Source: Thinopyrum elongatum
Lineage: Eukaryota; Streptophyta; Magnoliopsida; Poales; Poaceae
DNA length: 64,000 nt
Reading direction: 5' to 3'
Assembly: GCA_011799875.1 (NCBI GenBank)
Contig: CM022302.1
Span: forward strand, 304,059,048 to 304,123,047
Each line of letters begins with the position of its first letter. Positions within the stretch are counted from its first letter, which is position 1. Positions 1 through 11,609 of this stretch are shown piece by piece. The translations under genes were made by a program, and so were the position numbers. The notes beneath the pieces are model-generated. The model did no database searches. It saw nothing but the letters and a program-made list of their open reading frames with translations, and was not told the origin of the DNA.

Positions 1-1474
1 AAAGTTTATCCCTACAAAATCATATAGTCTGGCTATGCTCCATCTTTATCACACAAAGTATTCAAATCATGCACAACCCCGATGACAAGCCAAGCAATTG
101 TTTCATACTTTTGGTGTTCTCAAACCTTTTCAACTTTCACGCAATACATTAGCGTGAGCCATGGAGATAGCACTATAGGTGGAATAGAATATGGTGGTTG
201 TGGAGAAGACAAAAAGAGGGAGATAGTCTCACATCAACTAGGCATATTAACGGGCTATGGAGACGCCCATCAATAGATATCAATGTGAGTGATTAGGGAT
301 TGCCATGCAACGGATGCACTAGAGCTATAAGTTTATGAAAGCTCAAAAGAAAACTAAGTGGGTGTGCATCCAACTTGCTTGCTCATGAAGACCTAGGGCA
401 ATTTGAGGAAGCCCATCATTGGAATATACAAGCCAAGTTCTATAATGAAAAATTCCCACAAGCATATGAAAGTGACAAGATAGGAGACTCTCTATCATGA
501 AGATCATGGTGCTACTTTGAAACGCAAGTGTGAAAAAAAAGGATAGTAACATTGCCCCTTCTCTCTTTTTCTCTCATTTTTTTGGCTTCTTTGGCCTCCC
601 TTTTATTTTTTTCCTCAAATGGGACAATGCTCTAATAATGAAGATCATCACACTCTTATTTACTTACAACTCAAAAATTACAACTCGATACTTAGAACAA
701 AAATATGACTCTATATGAATGCCTCCGGCGGTGTACCGGGATGTGCAATGACTCAAGAGTGACATGTATGAAAGAATTATGAAAGGTGGCTTTGCCACAA
801 ATACGATGTCAACTACATGATCATGCAAAGCAATATGACAATGATGGAACGTGTCATAATAAAATGGAACGGTGGAAAGTTGCATGGCAATATATCTCGG
901 AATGGCTATGGAAATGCCATAATAGGTAGGTATGGTGGCTGTTTTGAGGAAGGTATATGGTGGGTTTATGGTACCGGCGAGAGTTGCGCGGCACTAGAGA
1001 GGCTAGCAAAGGTGGAAGGGTGAGAGTGCGTATAATCCATGGACTCAACATTAGTCATAAAGAACTCACATAGTGCAAAAATCTATTAGTCATCAAAACA
1101 AAGTACTATGCGCATGCTCCTAGGGGGATAGATTGGTAGGAAAAGACCATCGCTCGTCCCCGACCGCCACTCATAAGGAAGACAATCAAAAAAATACCTC
1201 ATGCTCCAACTTCGTTACATAACGGTTCACCATACGTGCATGCTACGGGAATCACAAACCTCAACACAAGTATTTCTCCAATTCACAATTACTCACTAGC
1301 ATGACTCTAATATCACCATCTCTATATCTCAAAACAATCATAAGGAATCAAACTTCTCATAGTATTCAATGCACTTTATATGAAAGTTTTTATTATATCC
1401 CTCTTGGATGCCTATCATATTAGGACTAAATTCATAACCAAAGAAAATTACCACGCTGTTGAGAGACTCTCAAA

Positions 1475-1596
1475 ATAATATAAGTGAAGCATGCGAGTTC
1501 AATAATTTCTACAAAATAAAGCCACCGCCATGCTCTAAAAAGATATAAGTGAAGCTCTAGAGCAAAATTGCCTAGCTCAAAAGATATAAGTGAAGC
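1475..1596. repeat. Three copies of a GATATAAGTGAAGC motif
   Basis: The motif occurs at 1477-1490 (first bases differ), 1542-1555 and 1583-1596, spaced 65 and 41 bases apart. It lies in the non-coding interior of element C. No function is known to me. Confidence 0.7.
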
Positions 1597-1799
1597 ACAT
1601 AGAGTATTCTAATAAATCACGATTCATGCGTGTCCCTCTAAAAAGGTGTGTACATAAAGGATGATTGTGGAAAACTAAAAAACAAAGACTCAAATCATAC
1701 AAGACGCTCCAAGCAAAACACATATCATGTGGTGAATAAAAATATAACCTCAAGTAAAGTTACCGATAGACGAAGACGAAAATGGGGATGCCTTCCGGG

Positions 1800-1878
1800 G
1801 CATCCCCAAGCTTAGGCTCTTGGTTGTCCTTGAATATTACCTTGGGGTGCCTTGGGCATCCCCAATCTTAGGCTCTTG
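1800..1878 (-). repeat. Repeated CCTAAGCTTGGGGATGC motif
   Basis: On the minus strand the 17-mer CCTAAGCTTGGGGATGC occurs at 1800-1816, with a one-base variant at 1856-1872. Flanking bases extend the match to about 23 bases. A third exact copy at 3121-3137 lies inside the reading frame at 2637-3416. A motif shared by coding and non-coding parts of one element suggests either internal duplication or a conserved cis-acting sequence. Confidence 0.7.
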
Positions 1879-2636
1879 CCACTCCTTATTCCATAGTCCA
1901 TCAAATCCTTACCCAAAACTTGAAAACTTCACAACACAAAACTCAACAGAAAATCTCATAAGCTCCGTTAGTATAAGAAAATAAATCACCACTTTTGGTA
2001 CTGTTGTGAACTCATTCTTTATTTATATTGGTGTAATATCTACTGTATTCCAACTTCTCCATGGCTTCCTACACCCCCACCCCCCACCCCCCCCCCCCCG
2101 ATACTACCTATAGATTCATCAAAATAAGCAAACAACACAAAGAAAACAGAATCTGTCGAAAACAGAACAGTCTGCGAAGATATGAATTGTTCTAATACTT
2201 CTGTAACTCTAAAAATACTTAAAAATTAGGAAAACGGAGGAAATTTGTATATAAATATTTTTTTTAAAAATTCAGGGTTTTTTCACGCTCCAGTGAGTCT
2301 AAACAATTCTGTAACTGGACGCAAAAGTTTTTGTTTTTCAGCAAGATCAAATCAACTATCACCGTAAGCCATCCCATAGGTCTTACTTGGCACAAACACT
2401 AATCAAAACACGAAAAAACATCTAACCAGAGGCTAGATGAATTATTTATTGCAAAACAGCAAGGAAAAATATTGGGTTGTCTCCCAACAAGCGCTTTTCT
2501 TCAAATCCTTTTTAGCTAAGCATTGAGATTTCGATGATGCTCACATGAAAGACAAGAATTAAAGCACAAAGAGAGCATCATAAATCATTTGAAAAACGAG
2601 TTTAAGTCTAACATAATTCCTATGCATAGGTATTTT

Positions 2637-3416
2637 TTAAGCAAACAAATTATCAAGACAAGAAAAACCTAGCATATGCAAGGAAGGAGAATAAAATATA
2701 GACAATCTCAACATGAAGAGAGGTAATTTAGCAACATAAAAATTTCTATGACCATATTTTCCTCTCTCATAATAATTACATGTGGGATCATATTCAGATT
2801 CAACAATATAGCTATCACATAAAATATTCTCTACATGATCCACATCCATGCAAAGTTGACACTCTTCCAAAATAGTGGGATTATCATAAAATAAAGTCAT
2901 GACCTCTCCACACCCACTTTTATCAAAAATTTCATAAGTTTGATCATTCTCCAAATATGTGGGATCTAGAGTTGATACTCTTCCAAACTCACTTTCAATA
3001 TTATTGCAAACATTATTATTGATCTTATATTCATCATGGGGCTTAAATAAATTTTCAAGATCATAAGAAGAATCACCCCAATCATGATCATTGCAACAAG
3101 TAGTGGACATAGCAAAACTAGCATCCCCAAGCTTAGGGTTTTGCATATCATCAACACAATTGACATTAATAGAATTTATAATAACATCATTGCAATCATG
3201 CTTTTCATTCAAGGAGCTATCGTGAATCAACTTATAATTTTCTTCTTTCAACACTTCATCACAATTTTCAGATTCACGAATTTCAAGCAAAACCTCATAA
3301 AGATAATCTAGTGCACTCAACTCACTAGCAATAGGTTTATCATAATTGGATCTCTTAAAAAGATTAGCAAGTGGATGAGGATCCATAAACCTTTGTTTTT
3401 GTTTTTCAATAAACAC
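2637..3416 (-). CDS. First ORF of Athila-type element C, unknown function
   Basis: A 259-codon frame starts 240 bases downstream of the primer-binding site of element C and is its first long frame. The first ATG is at 3416. A second in-frame ATG at 3386 opens a segment beginning MDPHPLANLF and is a plausible alternative start. The protein is acidic, rich in Asn, Asp and Cys, and has no domain I can name. It contains scattered Cys pairs but no clear zinc knuckle or protease motif. The C-terminal part is more hydrophobic. I recognise the sequence as one widespread in Triticeae repeats of the Sabrina/WHAM kind. By position it corresponds to the gag end of the element, but I cannot show gag homology. 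Confidence 0.5.
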   Translation of the reverse strand: MFIEKQKQRFMDPHPLANLFKRSNYDKPIASELSALDYLYEVLLEIRESENCDEVLKEENYKLIHDSSLNEKHDCNDVIINSINVNCVDDMQNPKLGDASFAMSTTCCNDHDWGDSSYDLENLFKPHDEYKINNNVCNNIESEFGRVSTLDPTYLENDQTYEIFDKSGCGEVMTLFYDNPTILEECQLCMDVDHVENILCDSYIVESEYDPTCNYYERGKYGHRNFYVAKLPLFMLRLSIFYSPSLHMLGFSCLDNLFA

Positions 3417-3655
3417 ACAATTTTACAAAGCAAACAAGCAAACAAACCAAGTAAGACATAAGGGCAAACAAAAAGAAGGCAAATAAAAAGGCAAACGAAA
3501 AGACGAATGGAAGAAGGGTGAAGAAAAGGCAAATCTTTTCAAAAATCATTTTAGAAGTGGGAGAGAGGAAAATGAGAGTCAAATGGCGAATAATGTAATG
3601 CAAGAGATGAGAGTTTTATGATGGGTACTTGGTATGTCTTGACTTGGCGTAGATC

Positions 3656-3673
3656 TCCCCGGCAACGGCGCCA
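3656..3673 (-). other. Primer-binding site of element C, complementary to tRNA-Asp 3' end
   Basis: On the minus strand this reads TGGCGCCGTTGCCGGGGA, the complement of the 3' end of plant tRNA-Asp. It marks the LTR/interior junction and sets the element's direction as minus. Confidence 0.85.
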
Positions 3674-3766
3674 GAAATTCTTCCTGCTACTTCTTGAGCT
3701 TGTGTTGGTTTTTCCCCTGAAGAGGAAAGGATGACGTAGCAAAGTAGAGATAAGTATTTCCCTCAG
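3674..3766 (-). mobile_element. Element C 5' LTR, 3'-terminal piece
   Basis: The last ~93 bases of C's LTR lie between the primer-binding site and the D insertion. The final five bases (CTCAG, 3762-3766) are the target duplication and recur at 24920-24924, where the LTR resumes. The exact LTR end next to the primer site is unclear, because no CA lies directly against it. Confidence 0.75.
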
Positions 3767-6700
3767 TGTCACATCCTAGCTAGTTCATGCATTAGAGTGT
3801 TGCATCATGTTTAAACTTCTCCAGAAACATGAAATGGGGATGATAGAACCCCCAGCACCCCCCCCCCTGGAAACAACTAGGGTTTACTAAAATCTTTTTC
3901 AATGAACCTGAAATGCCCTTCTAAAATGTCCATCATTTTTGTCTTGGGTTAGAACCTCTGCCAAAACTGGTTCACATTTTTCTAGGTCATCATAAGGTCA
4001 CTGAATTAAATCTTATGATATTTGCATTTGGGCATTTAAATGCTAGTAAATATTTTAAATGTCCAAATAATCCCAAACTGAAATGTTCCATGTTGGATAT
4101 ACTCTATACAGTGGGCATGAGCAGTTTGGTGAATTTTGAAAGTGCCTACGTATTTCTAGAAAAGCCACAAAGTTGCAGAAAAATAGAAAACAGGAATTAA
4201 AAGAGAAAGAGAGAGAACTTACCTGGCACCCCAACCGGCCCACCACTGTAGCAGCCCAGCTGGGCAAAGTCAGCCCAGCCCACCACCGCAGCCCCTCTGT
4301 CGCCTTCCTCCTCGCGCCAGTAGGCAGGGGCGCGTGCCCGACACGCGCGCACCGCCGTGTGGCCACCTCCTCCCTCCCTGCCTGCCTGGCTCCTCCCCGA
4401 CGCGGCTGACGACGCCACGTACATCGCCCCGACCCCCTGGATCTCTCTCACTCTCCCTGGACCTCTTCCCTCTCCTCTGTCTCTCTCTCCCGCGATTTCC
4501 GCGACCTCCCGAGAACACCGACGAGCACCCCCGTGGCCACCAGCCCTCCCTCGCCATGCCGCCAGGTCCAGAAGCTCCGCCATGTCGTCCTCGACCTCCT
4601 CGCTAAGCTACGCAACAACGGATGCCCTGAAGCCTCGCCAATGCCACCGTTTCCGACCTCGAGTGCCGGTGATCCCCTCCGTCGTTCCGCCGGACTCCGA
4701 GCCTCCCCTACCTCGCCAGCAGCACCAGAAGAACCGCGGTGAGCCGCTACACCGTTTTCCCCATGCCCCGTTGCCTAATTCGTAATCTAGCCGCATAAAC
4801 CACCAGAGTCAAGTGCTCCCCGCCACCGGCCATGTCGCCGCCGCGGTTGCAACACCCGCACGTCACACCAGAGCATGTAGGCGTGCTCAGCGCCTCCTCA
4901 GGAAGCCGCAGATCCCACTAGTTCAGCTCGAAACGCGCCGTAGCAACTAACCCGTCGGTGCCCGAACTCCGGCGGCCGCAAAAGAGCTCTCCGCCGTCAC
5001 CTCCGGCCACCCCAGCTGCTGCTGCTTGACTCTTTGGATGCGCCTCACTCCCAGGAACCTGTAGGAGCAAACCGCGCATCGAATGTTGCTCCGTAGCGAG
5101 CGCACGGTGCACCTCCGCCGTCGGCCGTGGTCGTCGCCGGTTGGCCTCCGGCGTGCTGACGTGGCAACGTCATTAGTGGCTAATGACCCACTAACTAACC
5201 CCCTGGCTCGCTGACATGCGGGGCCCACTGCCTAACTAACCATCTAACAAAAATAGTTTAAGTTTAATCTAAACATAGTGGCCCACGCGTCGGCGTTGAC
5301 CTCGCTGACGTGGCCGTTGACCGGACCCACCTGTCTGTGACACTAAGTGTCACTGTGTCACTGACCAGTGGGTCCCACTGGTCAGATTTGACCTGGACCA
5401 GCCCTGTTGACTCTGCTGACATCACAGTGACGTAATGCTGATGCAGTAAATCATTTTTTTGGATTTAAAATCATCAGAAAATTCCAGAAAATGTCCAAAA
5501 CTTCTAAAATTCATAGAAAATAAACTATAGCTCAGAATGAAATAATTTATATATGTTTTTCGATCAGAAAAATCCAATCTTTCCATCTGTACCATTTTCA
5601 TGCATGTTTGAACAAGTTAACCTCACTGAATAGGACAATTCATGATTATGGAATGAATAGTAATTAGTTTTGGAGTTGGAATTTGCTATAGGTTTGAATT
5701 CCACTTCAATGAATATGACTAACTGTTGCACTAGGTCAATTCAGTACTTTAATATGACATATCACTCATATAAATGTGCATTGCATTGATTGTGGTTCCT
5801 CTTGTGTTTGCCGGTGGTTGCTCCCTTTCAGTAGACGTGGTTCCGACGACGTGTTCGATGACACCGATGAAGAACTATATTATCTTCAGAAGTGCCAGGC
5901 AAGCAAAACCCCCTTGTTCATTCCTATACAAACCCACTATCTCGCTTCTGCTCTCTTTTACTGCATTAGGACAACAACGATTCAACTGTTACATGCTGCG
6001 GTAGTTGAACCCCTTACCTCTGCATGACCTGTCATTGCCACAGTAAATAGATGAAACCCACTAGCATGAGTAGGAGTTGTTTGAGCCCTGATGTGCCTAC
6101 TCATTCATGCTTGTTTGTTATGCCTGCTATGCTTAGAGTTGTGTCAGGTCTGGCTCATCAGGGTGATGAACTAGAGTGAATGGTTGTGTCGGTAATGAGA
6201 GTGAAGTGTTGAACATGTTTTGGTAAAGGTATCGATGGAAGGCCATGTAGGAGTACATGGTGGGTTGTTTCATTGAGGCCGTCCTTAAGAACTGAGATCT
6301 GTATGCGTGATTTAAGATTCAGCTACTACCACACGTTGGGCCCTGAAATATGACCCCGCTCGACTTACTGACCCCTCTCGTCCTCTGTCCAGGAGTTGCA
6401 AGTAGTTACTGGTGTTTGTAGTTGCTGGAGGCCGTGCGCAACGCTGACCTTAGGGGTGGGCTGTGATGCGGTAGGCACGTGGCCGGTGTACCGAGTCGCC
6501 CGTTTGGTGTCTCGGGAACCCTGCACACATCGTTTGGGGCCGTTGAGGACACCCCGGCCAGATTTCCTTGCGAATGGAACCCGAATAGGCGATAAACCTG
6601 GACTAGAGACTTGTGTGGTTAGTCAGGTCGTGGTCTACACCCACGTCGGTTTTCGCTTGAAGTCTGCCGAGCACATGTCGTGTGCAGACGCTAAGTGGTG

Positions 6701-7982
6701 GAAACATGTGTGACGAAGTACACCCCTGCAGGGTATAAAACTATTCGAATAGCCGCGTCCGCGGTAAAGGACTACTTGGTCACTTATGCAGTTCATAGAC
6801 AAGTGAAAGTGGATACTCTAAAACTCGCAAGATAAGCGTGAGTGCTATGGATGGCGTTCTCGTAGGGAGACGGGAGCGGATCCATAGTGGTGTATTGATA
6901 TGGTGAATATGTGGACTCGTGTGCGCCACCTCAAAAGAGTTACCAGCATTCGTAGTTCAGGATAGCCACTGAGTCAAAGCTGGCTTGCTGCAGTTAAACT
7001 CCACCACCATCTTTGATGATACCGATGCATTTGTAGATAGTTCTGATGTAAGTCTTGCTGGGTACATTTGTACTCACGTTTTCCTATTTTATGTTTTGCA
7101 GAGAGACTTCAGTCTCGCTAGTAGTTTCACATGGACTTCGACGTTTATCTTGTTACCTCAGCTACGATCTTGTGCCCTCGGCAGGATCCGGTAGATAGTC
7201 AGGCTTCTCAGCCCTTTTCATTTATAGATGTCTGTACTCAGACATGTTAAGCTTCCGCATGTGTTTTGACTTGTATGCTCTGAATGTTGGGTCATGAGAC
7301 CCATGTTTGTAATACTTGGCTCCTCGGAGCCTAATGAATAAATACTCTAAGTCGTAGAGTCTTGTTGTGATGCCATGTTGTATTTGCCCATATCCAGCAT
7401 ATTGTGTGTATGATTGAAATGCTTGGTATGTGTGGGATCCGACAACCTAGTTGTTTATCCTTGGTAGCCTCTCTTATGGGGAAATGTAGTCTTGTGCTTC
7501 CATGAGTCATAGTAGTCCGCTACAGCCCGGTTCACCGGAGTCCTCCTAGCCCAGCACTACTGCTCCGGAACACTTAGACTGGCCGGCATGTGTCCTTCCT
7601 CGATCCTGTGTCTGTCCCCTCGGGGAAACGTCACGCGGTGTCTTTCGGAGTCCTGTTAGCCTGCTACAGCCCGGATTCCCGGAGTCCTGCTAGCCCAGTT
7701 GCTACAGCCCGTATTCACTCGCTGATGACCGACACGTTCGTTGCTGGGTCATGTATGCCTGTCCCTGTAAGTTAGTGCCACTTTGGGTTCACGACTAGTC
7801 ATGTCGGCCCGGGTTCTCTGTCATATGGATGCTAGCGACACTATCATATACGTGAGCTAAAAGGCGCAAACGGTCCCGGGCCATGGTAAGGCGACACCCG
7901 TGGGAATACCGTGTGTGAGGCCGCAAAGTGATATGAGGTGTTACCGGCTAGATCGATGTGACTTGGAATCGGGGTCCTGACA
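3767..7982 (+). repeat. Element D LTR1 (5' LTR)
   Basis: This 4,216-bp LTR runs from TGTCACATCC to GGTCCTGACA. A GC-rich block at about 4220-5220 gives many spurious frames on both strands. A hairpin lies at 5362-5384 (arms TGACCAGTG and CACTGGTCA) and a palindrome TGACACTAAGTGTCA at 5338-5352. A possible TATA box (TATAAAA) is at 6734-6740 and an AATAAA at 7337-7342. Compared with LTR4, the first ~2.3 kb differs at about 33 bases but the last ~1.9 kb at only about five. Three partial copies of a GCTACAGCCCGG motif lie at 7519, 7663 and 7701. Confidence 0.9.
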
Positions 7983-7986
7983 GCGT

Positions 7987-7998
7987 TGGTATCAGAGC
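7987..7998 (+). other. Primer-binding site of element D (tRNA-Met type)
   Basis: TGGTATCAGAGC, complementary to the 3' end of initiator tRNA-Met, starts four bases after the LTR1 end. The matching site expected before interior 2 is absent, because that junction is replaced by the patch at 15061-17111. Confidence 0.9.
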
Positions 7999-9549
7999 CT
8001 GACTGCCTGTAGGATTACCAAGCCAAACTAGTCGAAGTTGAGTCTAGAAATGCTTTAGTTATATAAGGGAATTGATTGTGGAAGGGAACGTAAGGCTCTT
8101 TTTACTCCTTTACCTTATGCCTTTTTGATCTGAGTCAACCTCTTCTTTTCTACGGGGATTAAGAACTAGGCTTTCTCATCTATCTATCAGGATCACGTGT
8201 TACTAATCCGTAGACTCATAGGATTGTTGGATTTGAGCCTCATTTCAGTTCCTACTACTTCCGTGTGTTGTTAGGTGATCTTAGAACCTTGATATTGTGA
8301 TGTTAAGTGGTTATGCCACCAATTGCAGGATGTCTCAAATCTTTTGAGCATCTACAGCCGTTATGCTGTCCGAGTCATCCCATGTTTCCAAACAATCTGA
8401 TGCACTTGCAAAATCCTTTCCCTCTGTTTCCGCGTCCCTTTGGGCCAGATTAAGCACACTAACGGTCTGTTGAGGTATTCCATTGCCTTGACATATGTGT
8501 TGGAGCTAGTATTATGACCCTAGGCATCCTAGAGAACCACCAAGTAATCTAGTAATGCTTTATATTCCTAGTGTGATGATTCTGGCCGTCATTCTCGAAA
8601 GCATCCCGCGATGCTATTTAGTTGGTAGGCATTCTATTCCTGGGTTTCTGAACCCGAGATTCACCCTACTTTATGTTGTTAGTGTTCGCTAGTTCCTTTA
8701 GGATATTAGTAACCTTGCGACAGTCCTCGAGGTTCGTGGTATATCCTTCTTCCAAATACCATGAACCATTAAGGCAGAAGTTCTTGAACCAAAAAGATCA
8801 CAACCAGAGTGCTCTTGGTGAGTTCTCCATTCCATATTGTGACTCTGCCAGTTCTACCTTTCTGCATGGGTTATCTGGAAGAAACCTGTTGAACTTGCTT
8901 CGACATACTAATCTATGCATCCACAACTCAAAAAAGAAAAAAGTTATATGTTCCTTTGAGTTGTCCCTCTTTAGTTGTATTCTGACCCTCTGTCTATCAA
9001 TTGATAGTCAGGACTAGTTGTGCATTCGTGTTATCGATGCTTATTATTCTTGTGGTCCGTCAAGCCATTCTATTACGGAATGACTAGGAGAAATAAACTC
9101 CAGTACCTCATCCATATCTAGGATTTGGTCAAAGCGGTTGTATTCCGCAGATCAAAATGCCAAACCAGCTTTTGTTTTGTTCTACCTCGGAGTATTACCA
9201 TCTTTATATCAAGAATATCATGGGAATTGCACACCATCCTATGAACTCTTGGTACAGTGATACTTCTCGCCATCATTATTCATTTCTCGGTCTCCGTGTT
9301 ATTGTAACCGGAATACCGACAGGTGAATCGTGATGTGTGAAAGCAATACTCCTAGCAACTGCGTTGATTGGTAGTTAAAGGACAATATTCTCATCCTTGG
9401 TGTGTTGGTTATTGAATCACCATCCTAGGACTGATCGTGCTACCTAGTCCATTTTTGTTGGTGCACTCTTCGATCGATGAGTTAGGATTGTGTCAATCCA
9501 TCACTCTCTTGATCACATCGTCTTGCCCTGAAAAGCAAGGTTGTTCTCG

Positions 9550-10000
9550 AGCTTAATAACATATCGGTTGTTCGTGACTTTCCGAATATCTTCTCGGAAG
9601 TGCTACCAGGTTGTCACCTGATCGCTATGTTGAGCTCGTGATCAAGTTGGTTTCTTGTAAACCACCCTTTCTCCAAGAATCTATGCCGGATACCCTGAGC
9701 TAGTTGGTTAAGCTAAACAACAACTTGGAGAGCTGGAAGATGAGAGCTTGTCTGACTCAGTTCATTCCTAAGGGATATCCTCGTGTGTGTGTGTTGAAGA
9801 AAGATGATACTTTCATTGATTGATCTTGGTGATCAATTGTTGGACCTATTATCTTATCCAAACTTTGATTTGAGTATGGGCTATCATCAAATCAAATCAG
9901 AACCAACGATGTTCGTAATGTTGTCTTATCCGTGGTTGTTCCCTCGGGCATACACCATTATATCTTTTGGTCTGACCCATGCTATCATCTTGTTCACATA
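9550..10000 (+). pseudogene. Degenerate gypsy reverse transcriptase, element D copy 1
   Basis: Broken frames here read like the start of a chromovirus reverse transcriptase. In order they are a segment resembling the 'DFPxxFxExLPGxPPDRxxELVI' linker (about 9560-9640), a VLKKDDTF block (about 9790-9815), a LSMGYHQIK block (about 9870-9897) where intact enzymes have LRSGYHQI, and an SFGLTHA block (about 9963-9983) resembling the MSFGLTNAP motif. The segment between VLKKDDTF and GYHQI is shortened and the catalytic YxDD region is not visible. Several stops and shifts break it, so no enzyme can be made. The type of linker suggests the Tekay/Del branch. Confidence 0.65.
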
Positions 10001-10497
10001 ATCATGTAACCCCATCTTATGGGAATCTTGATAAATTGTTGTTGAGCCCATCGACAACATCCTTATCTTGTCCGTGATTCATGTTGAACATTTAAGTTAG
10101 TATTGGAAACTTTTGTAAGCATTTCTTCATGCTAGCTCATGGAGCGTATGTTTGGATGAAAGAAGTGACTTCCTCTAATTCACGTGTATTTGATGTAAGT
10201 TGCCACCGTGAATTCGAGAGAGTTTGTTTTGCTTCCTTTGGAATCATCCCAAGTTAGTCATGCACGTGCGAAGTGCCCTATGGTTTGATAGGTTGGCCGC
10301 CTCCACTCCATATGTGTCCCTAGCACACCAAGCCACTGATTGACTTGTTCAAGGAGAAGAAGTTCCTTCTTAAAAGCATGCCTTATGCAAGGACTTCGAT
10401 ATCCTCATTGATGGTCCCCAACCAGAACTCGGTAGTGTTTTATTGTAAGACTATCCGGTGGCCATGCTTGTCTGGGACAGCGTGTTCACATGTGTGT

Positions 10498-10760
10498 AGC
10501 AGAACCAGCTCATGTTTTGGAGCTTGCTATTGTAGTTCATTTCCCGAGAATCCGCAACGTCATCTCGTCGGTTTGTGTTGCAAACTTCCTTTTTCCAGAC
10601 ATGCTGTCTGAAATATTCCGTTACCAACCAGATCTGAATCTCAGGCAGATATTATGGTTGGAGTTATTCCAAGATCTATGATGTAGGTCCCGACAAGGTT
10701 GATGTTCTGGCTGACACACCTAGCCGGGAGAGTTATCATTGTAGTATCTTGATTGAGCAA
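10498..10760 (+). pseudogene. Degenerate RNase H of gypsy pol, element D copy 1
   Basis: A frame reading AHVLELAIVVHFPRIRNV followed by YQPDLNLRQILWLELFQDL matches the end of gypsy RNase H domains, where the usual text is close to 'HxLELAAVVHAL' and 'QPDLNLRQRRWLELIKDY'. The later 'NVVADALSR' block survives only as a shifted trace near 10700-10735. The same damage is seen in copy 2, so it predates the duplication. Confidence 0.6.
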
Positions 10761-11289
10761 TTTTACCATCTTCTCCATGAGGATTTCGTGCGACTTATTC
10801 TAGAAGTTGCTCCCTAGGAATTCATGTGCTACCAGTTCCTTCGATTCTGCTAAAATCATTCAAATAGTGGAATCACTTTCTTCTGATGAGCTTCTCCCCA
10901 GTCACTAGATTCATTCCCAGCATTTGCATTTTGTTCCCAGCCTGCACCTGCCGTGGTGCCATCCTACCATGGGTTCCACTCATTTTCGGTGATAAGCAAA
11001 ATCATCCGTTGCGTTGTCTTCAACAAGGTAGTCCACATCATTCATCCTAGTTCGACTATGTCATTCTCTGGAACTCCTTCAAATGTTCGATTGTCATTGC
11101 CTTAGGCTGGTTTAGAGAATTTTATTGATCTCTGTATCAAAAGTAATTCTTTTTGCCACTTAAGGAAATAACTCTATGAGTCACCTCCTCTAAGGTGTCT
11201 CGTTATGGTATCATGGCAACTCAAATCCTCGCTACGTTGACAACCGTTCACCACCTTGTTCAGCGTCAAATTATTGTCTACCTAGTGAA

Positions 11290-11600
11290 CCTTCGTCATC
11301 TGCTTCACTCCATCCCTTTGGATGTGTGCTTCGTGTCTCAGCTCGAGAGATGTTGCTAGGTCTCATTCCGTGAGTTGATCCTGAGTTGTTCGATCTTCGA
11401 GAAGATCGATCCTTCTAGAGTTTTCCCTTTCCTCTCGTTGTCATGTTAGTTGGAGTTCTCAGAGCAAGACATCGAGACAAAGATGGTGATCGGATAAACG
11501 TTCTTATGAGATGCAACCTGGATTGTGAAGATTGTGTTAGTTTGCGTTCCCCTTTCATCTTACCCTACGCTTGAATCTCGGGGCGAGATTCTTTTGAGTG
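11290..11600 (+). pseudogene. Degenerate C-terminus of gypsy polyprotein, element D copy 1
   Basis: Just before the next LTR, shifted frames read a VSQLER-like block and, at the end, LGARFFEWG. These resemble the FHVSQLKK and NLGxxxF(F)xGG ends typical of gypsy polyproteins that finish at the polypurine tract. It is broken by stops. The equivalent in copy 2 is at about 20388-20698. Confidence 0.5.
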
Positions 11601-11609
11601 GGGGTGAGT

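Larger units (their letters stand above)
1..3673 (-). mobile_element. Element C: interior of an Athila-lineage (Sabrina/WHAM-type) gypsy retrotransposon, 5' part
   Basis: This is the 5' interior of a minus-strand LTR retrotransposon. It begins at the primer-binding site (3656-3673) beside its LTR and runs left past the window edge. Only one long frame (2637-3416) is present. The rest (1-2636) is AT-rich, with no gag, protease, reverse transcriptase or integrase motifs that I can find. It holds short repeated motifs (see separate entries) and a run of 13 C at about 2087-2099. The tRNA-Asp-type primer site and the LTR terminus at 26410 fit the Athila-like Sabrina/WHAM families of Triticeae. That family name is from recognition only. 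The element may be non-autonomous, or its gag-pol may lie outside the window. Confidence 0.75.
7983..11609 (+). mobile_element. Element D interior, copy 1
   Basis: The 3,627-bp interior lies between LTR1 and LTR2. A primer-binding site is at 7987-7998 and a G-rich tract GAGTGGGGGTGAG sits just before LTR2. No frame exceeds about 115 codons. Remnants of a chromovirus-type polyprotein can still be read in broken frames: reverse transcriptase (about 9550-10000), RNase H (about 10498-10760) and the polyprotein C-terminus (about 11290-11600). Gag and integrase are not recognisable. The length is well below the usual 5-6 kb of an intact gypsy interior. Confidence 0.85.

Noticed and set aside
4055..5228. 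Overlapping frames on both strands in the GC-rich part of D's LTR, repeated at 11895-13068 and 20993-22166
   Set aside because: High GC leaves frames open on both strands. They shift between LTR copies, show no domain and are composed of Arg/Pro/Gly/Ala low-complexity text.
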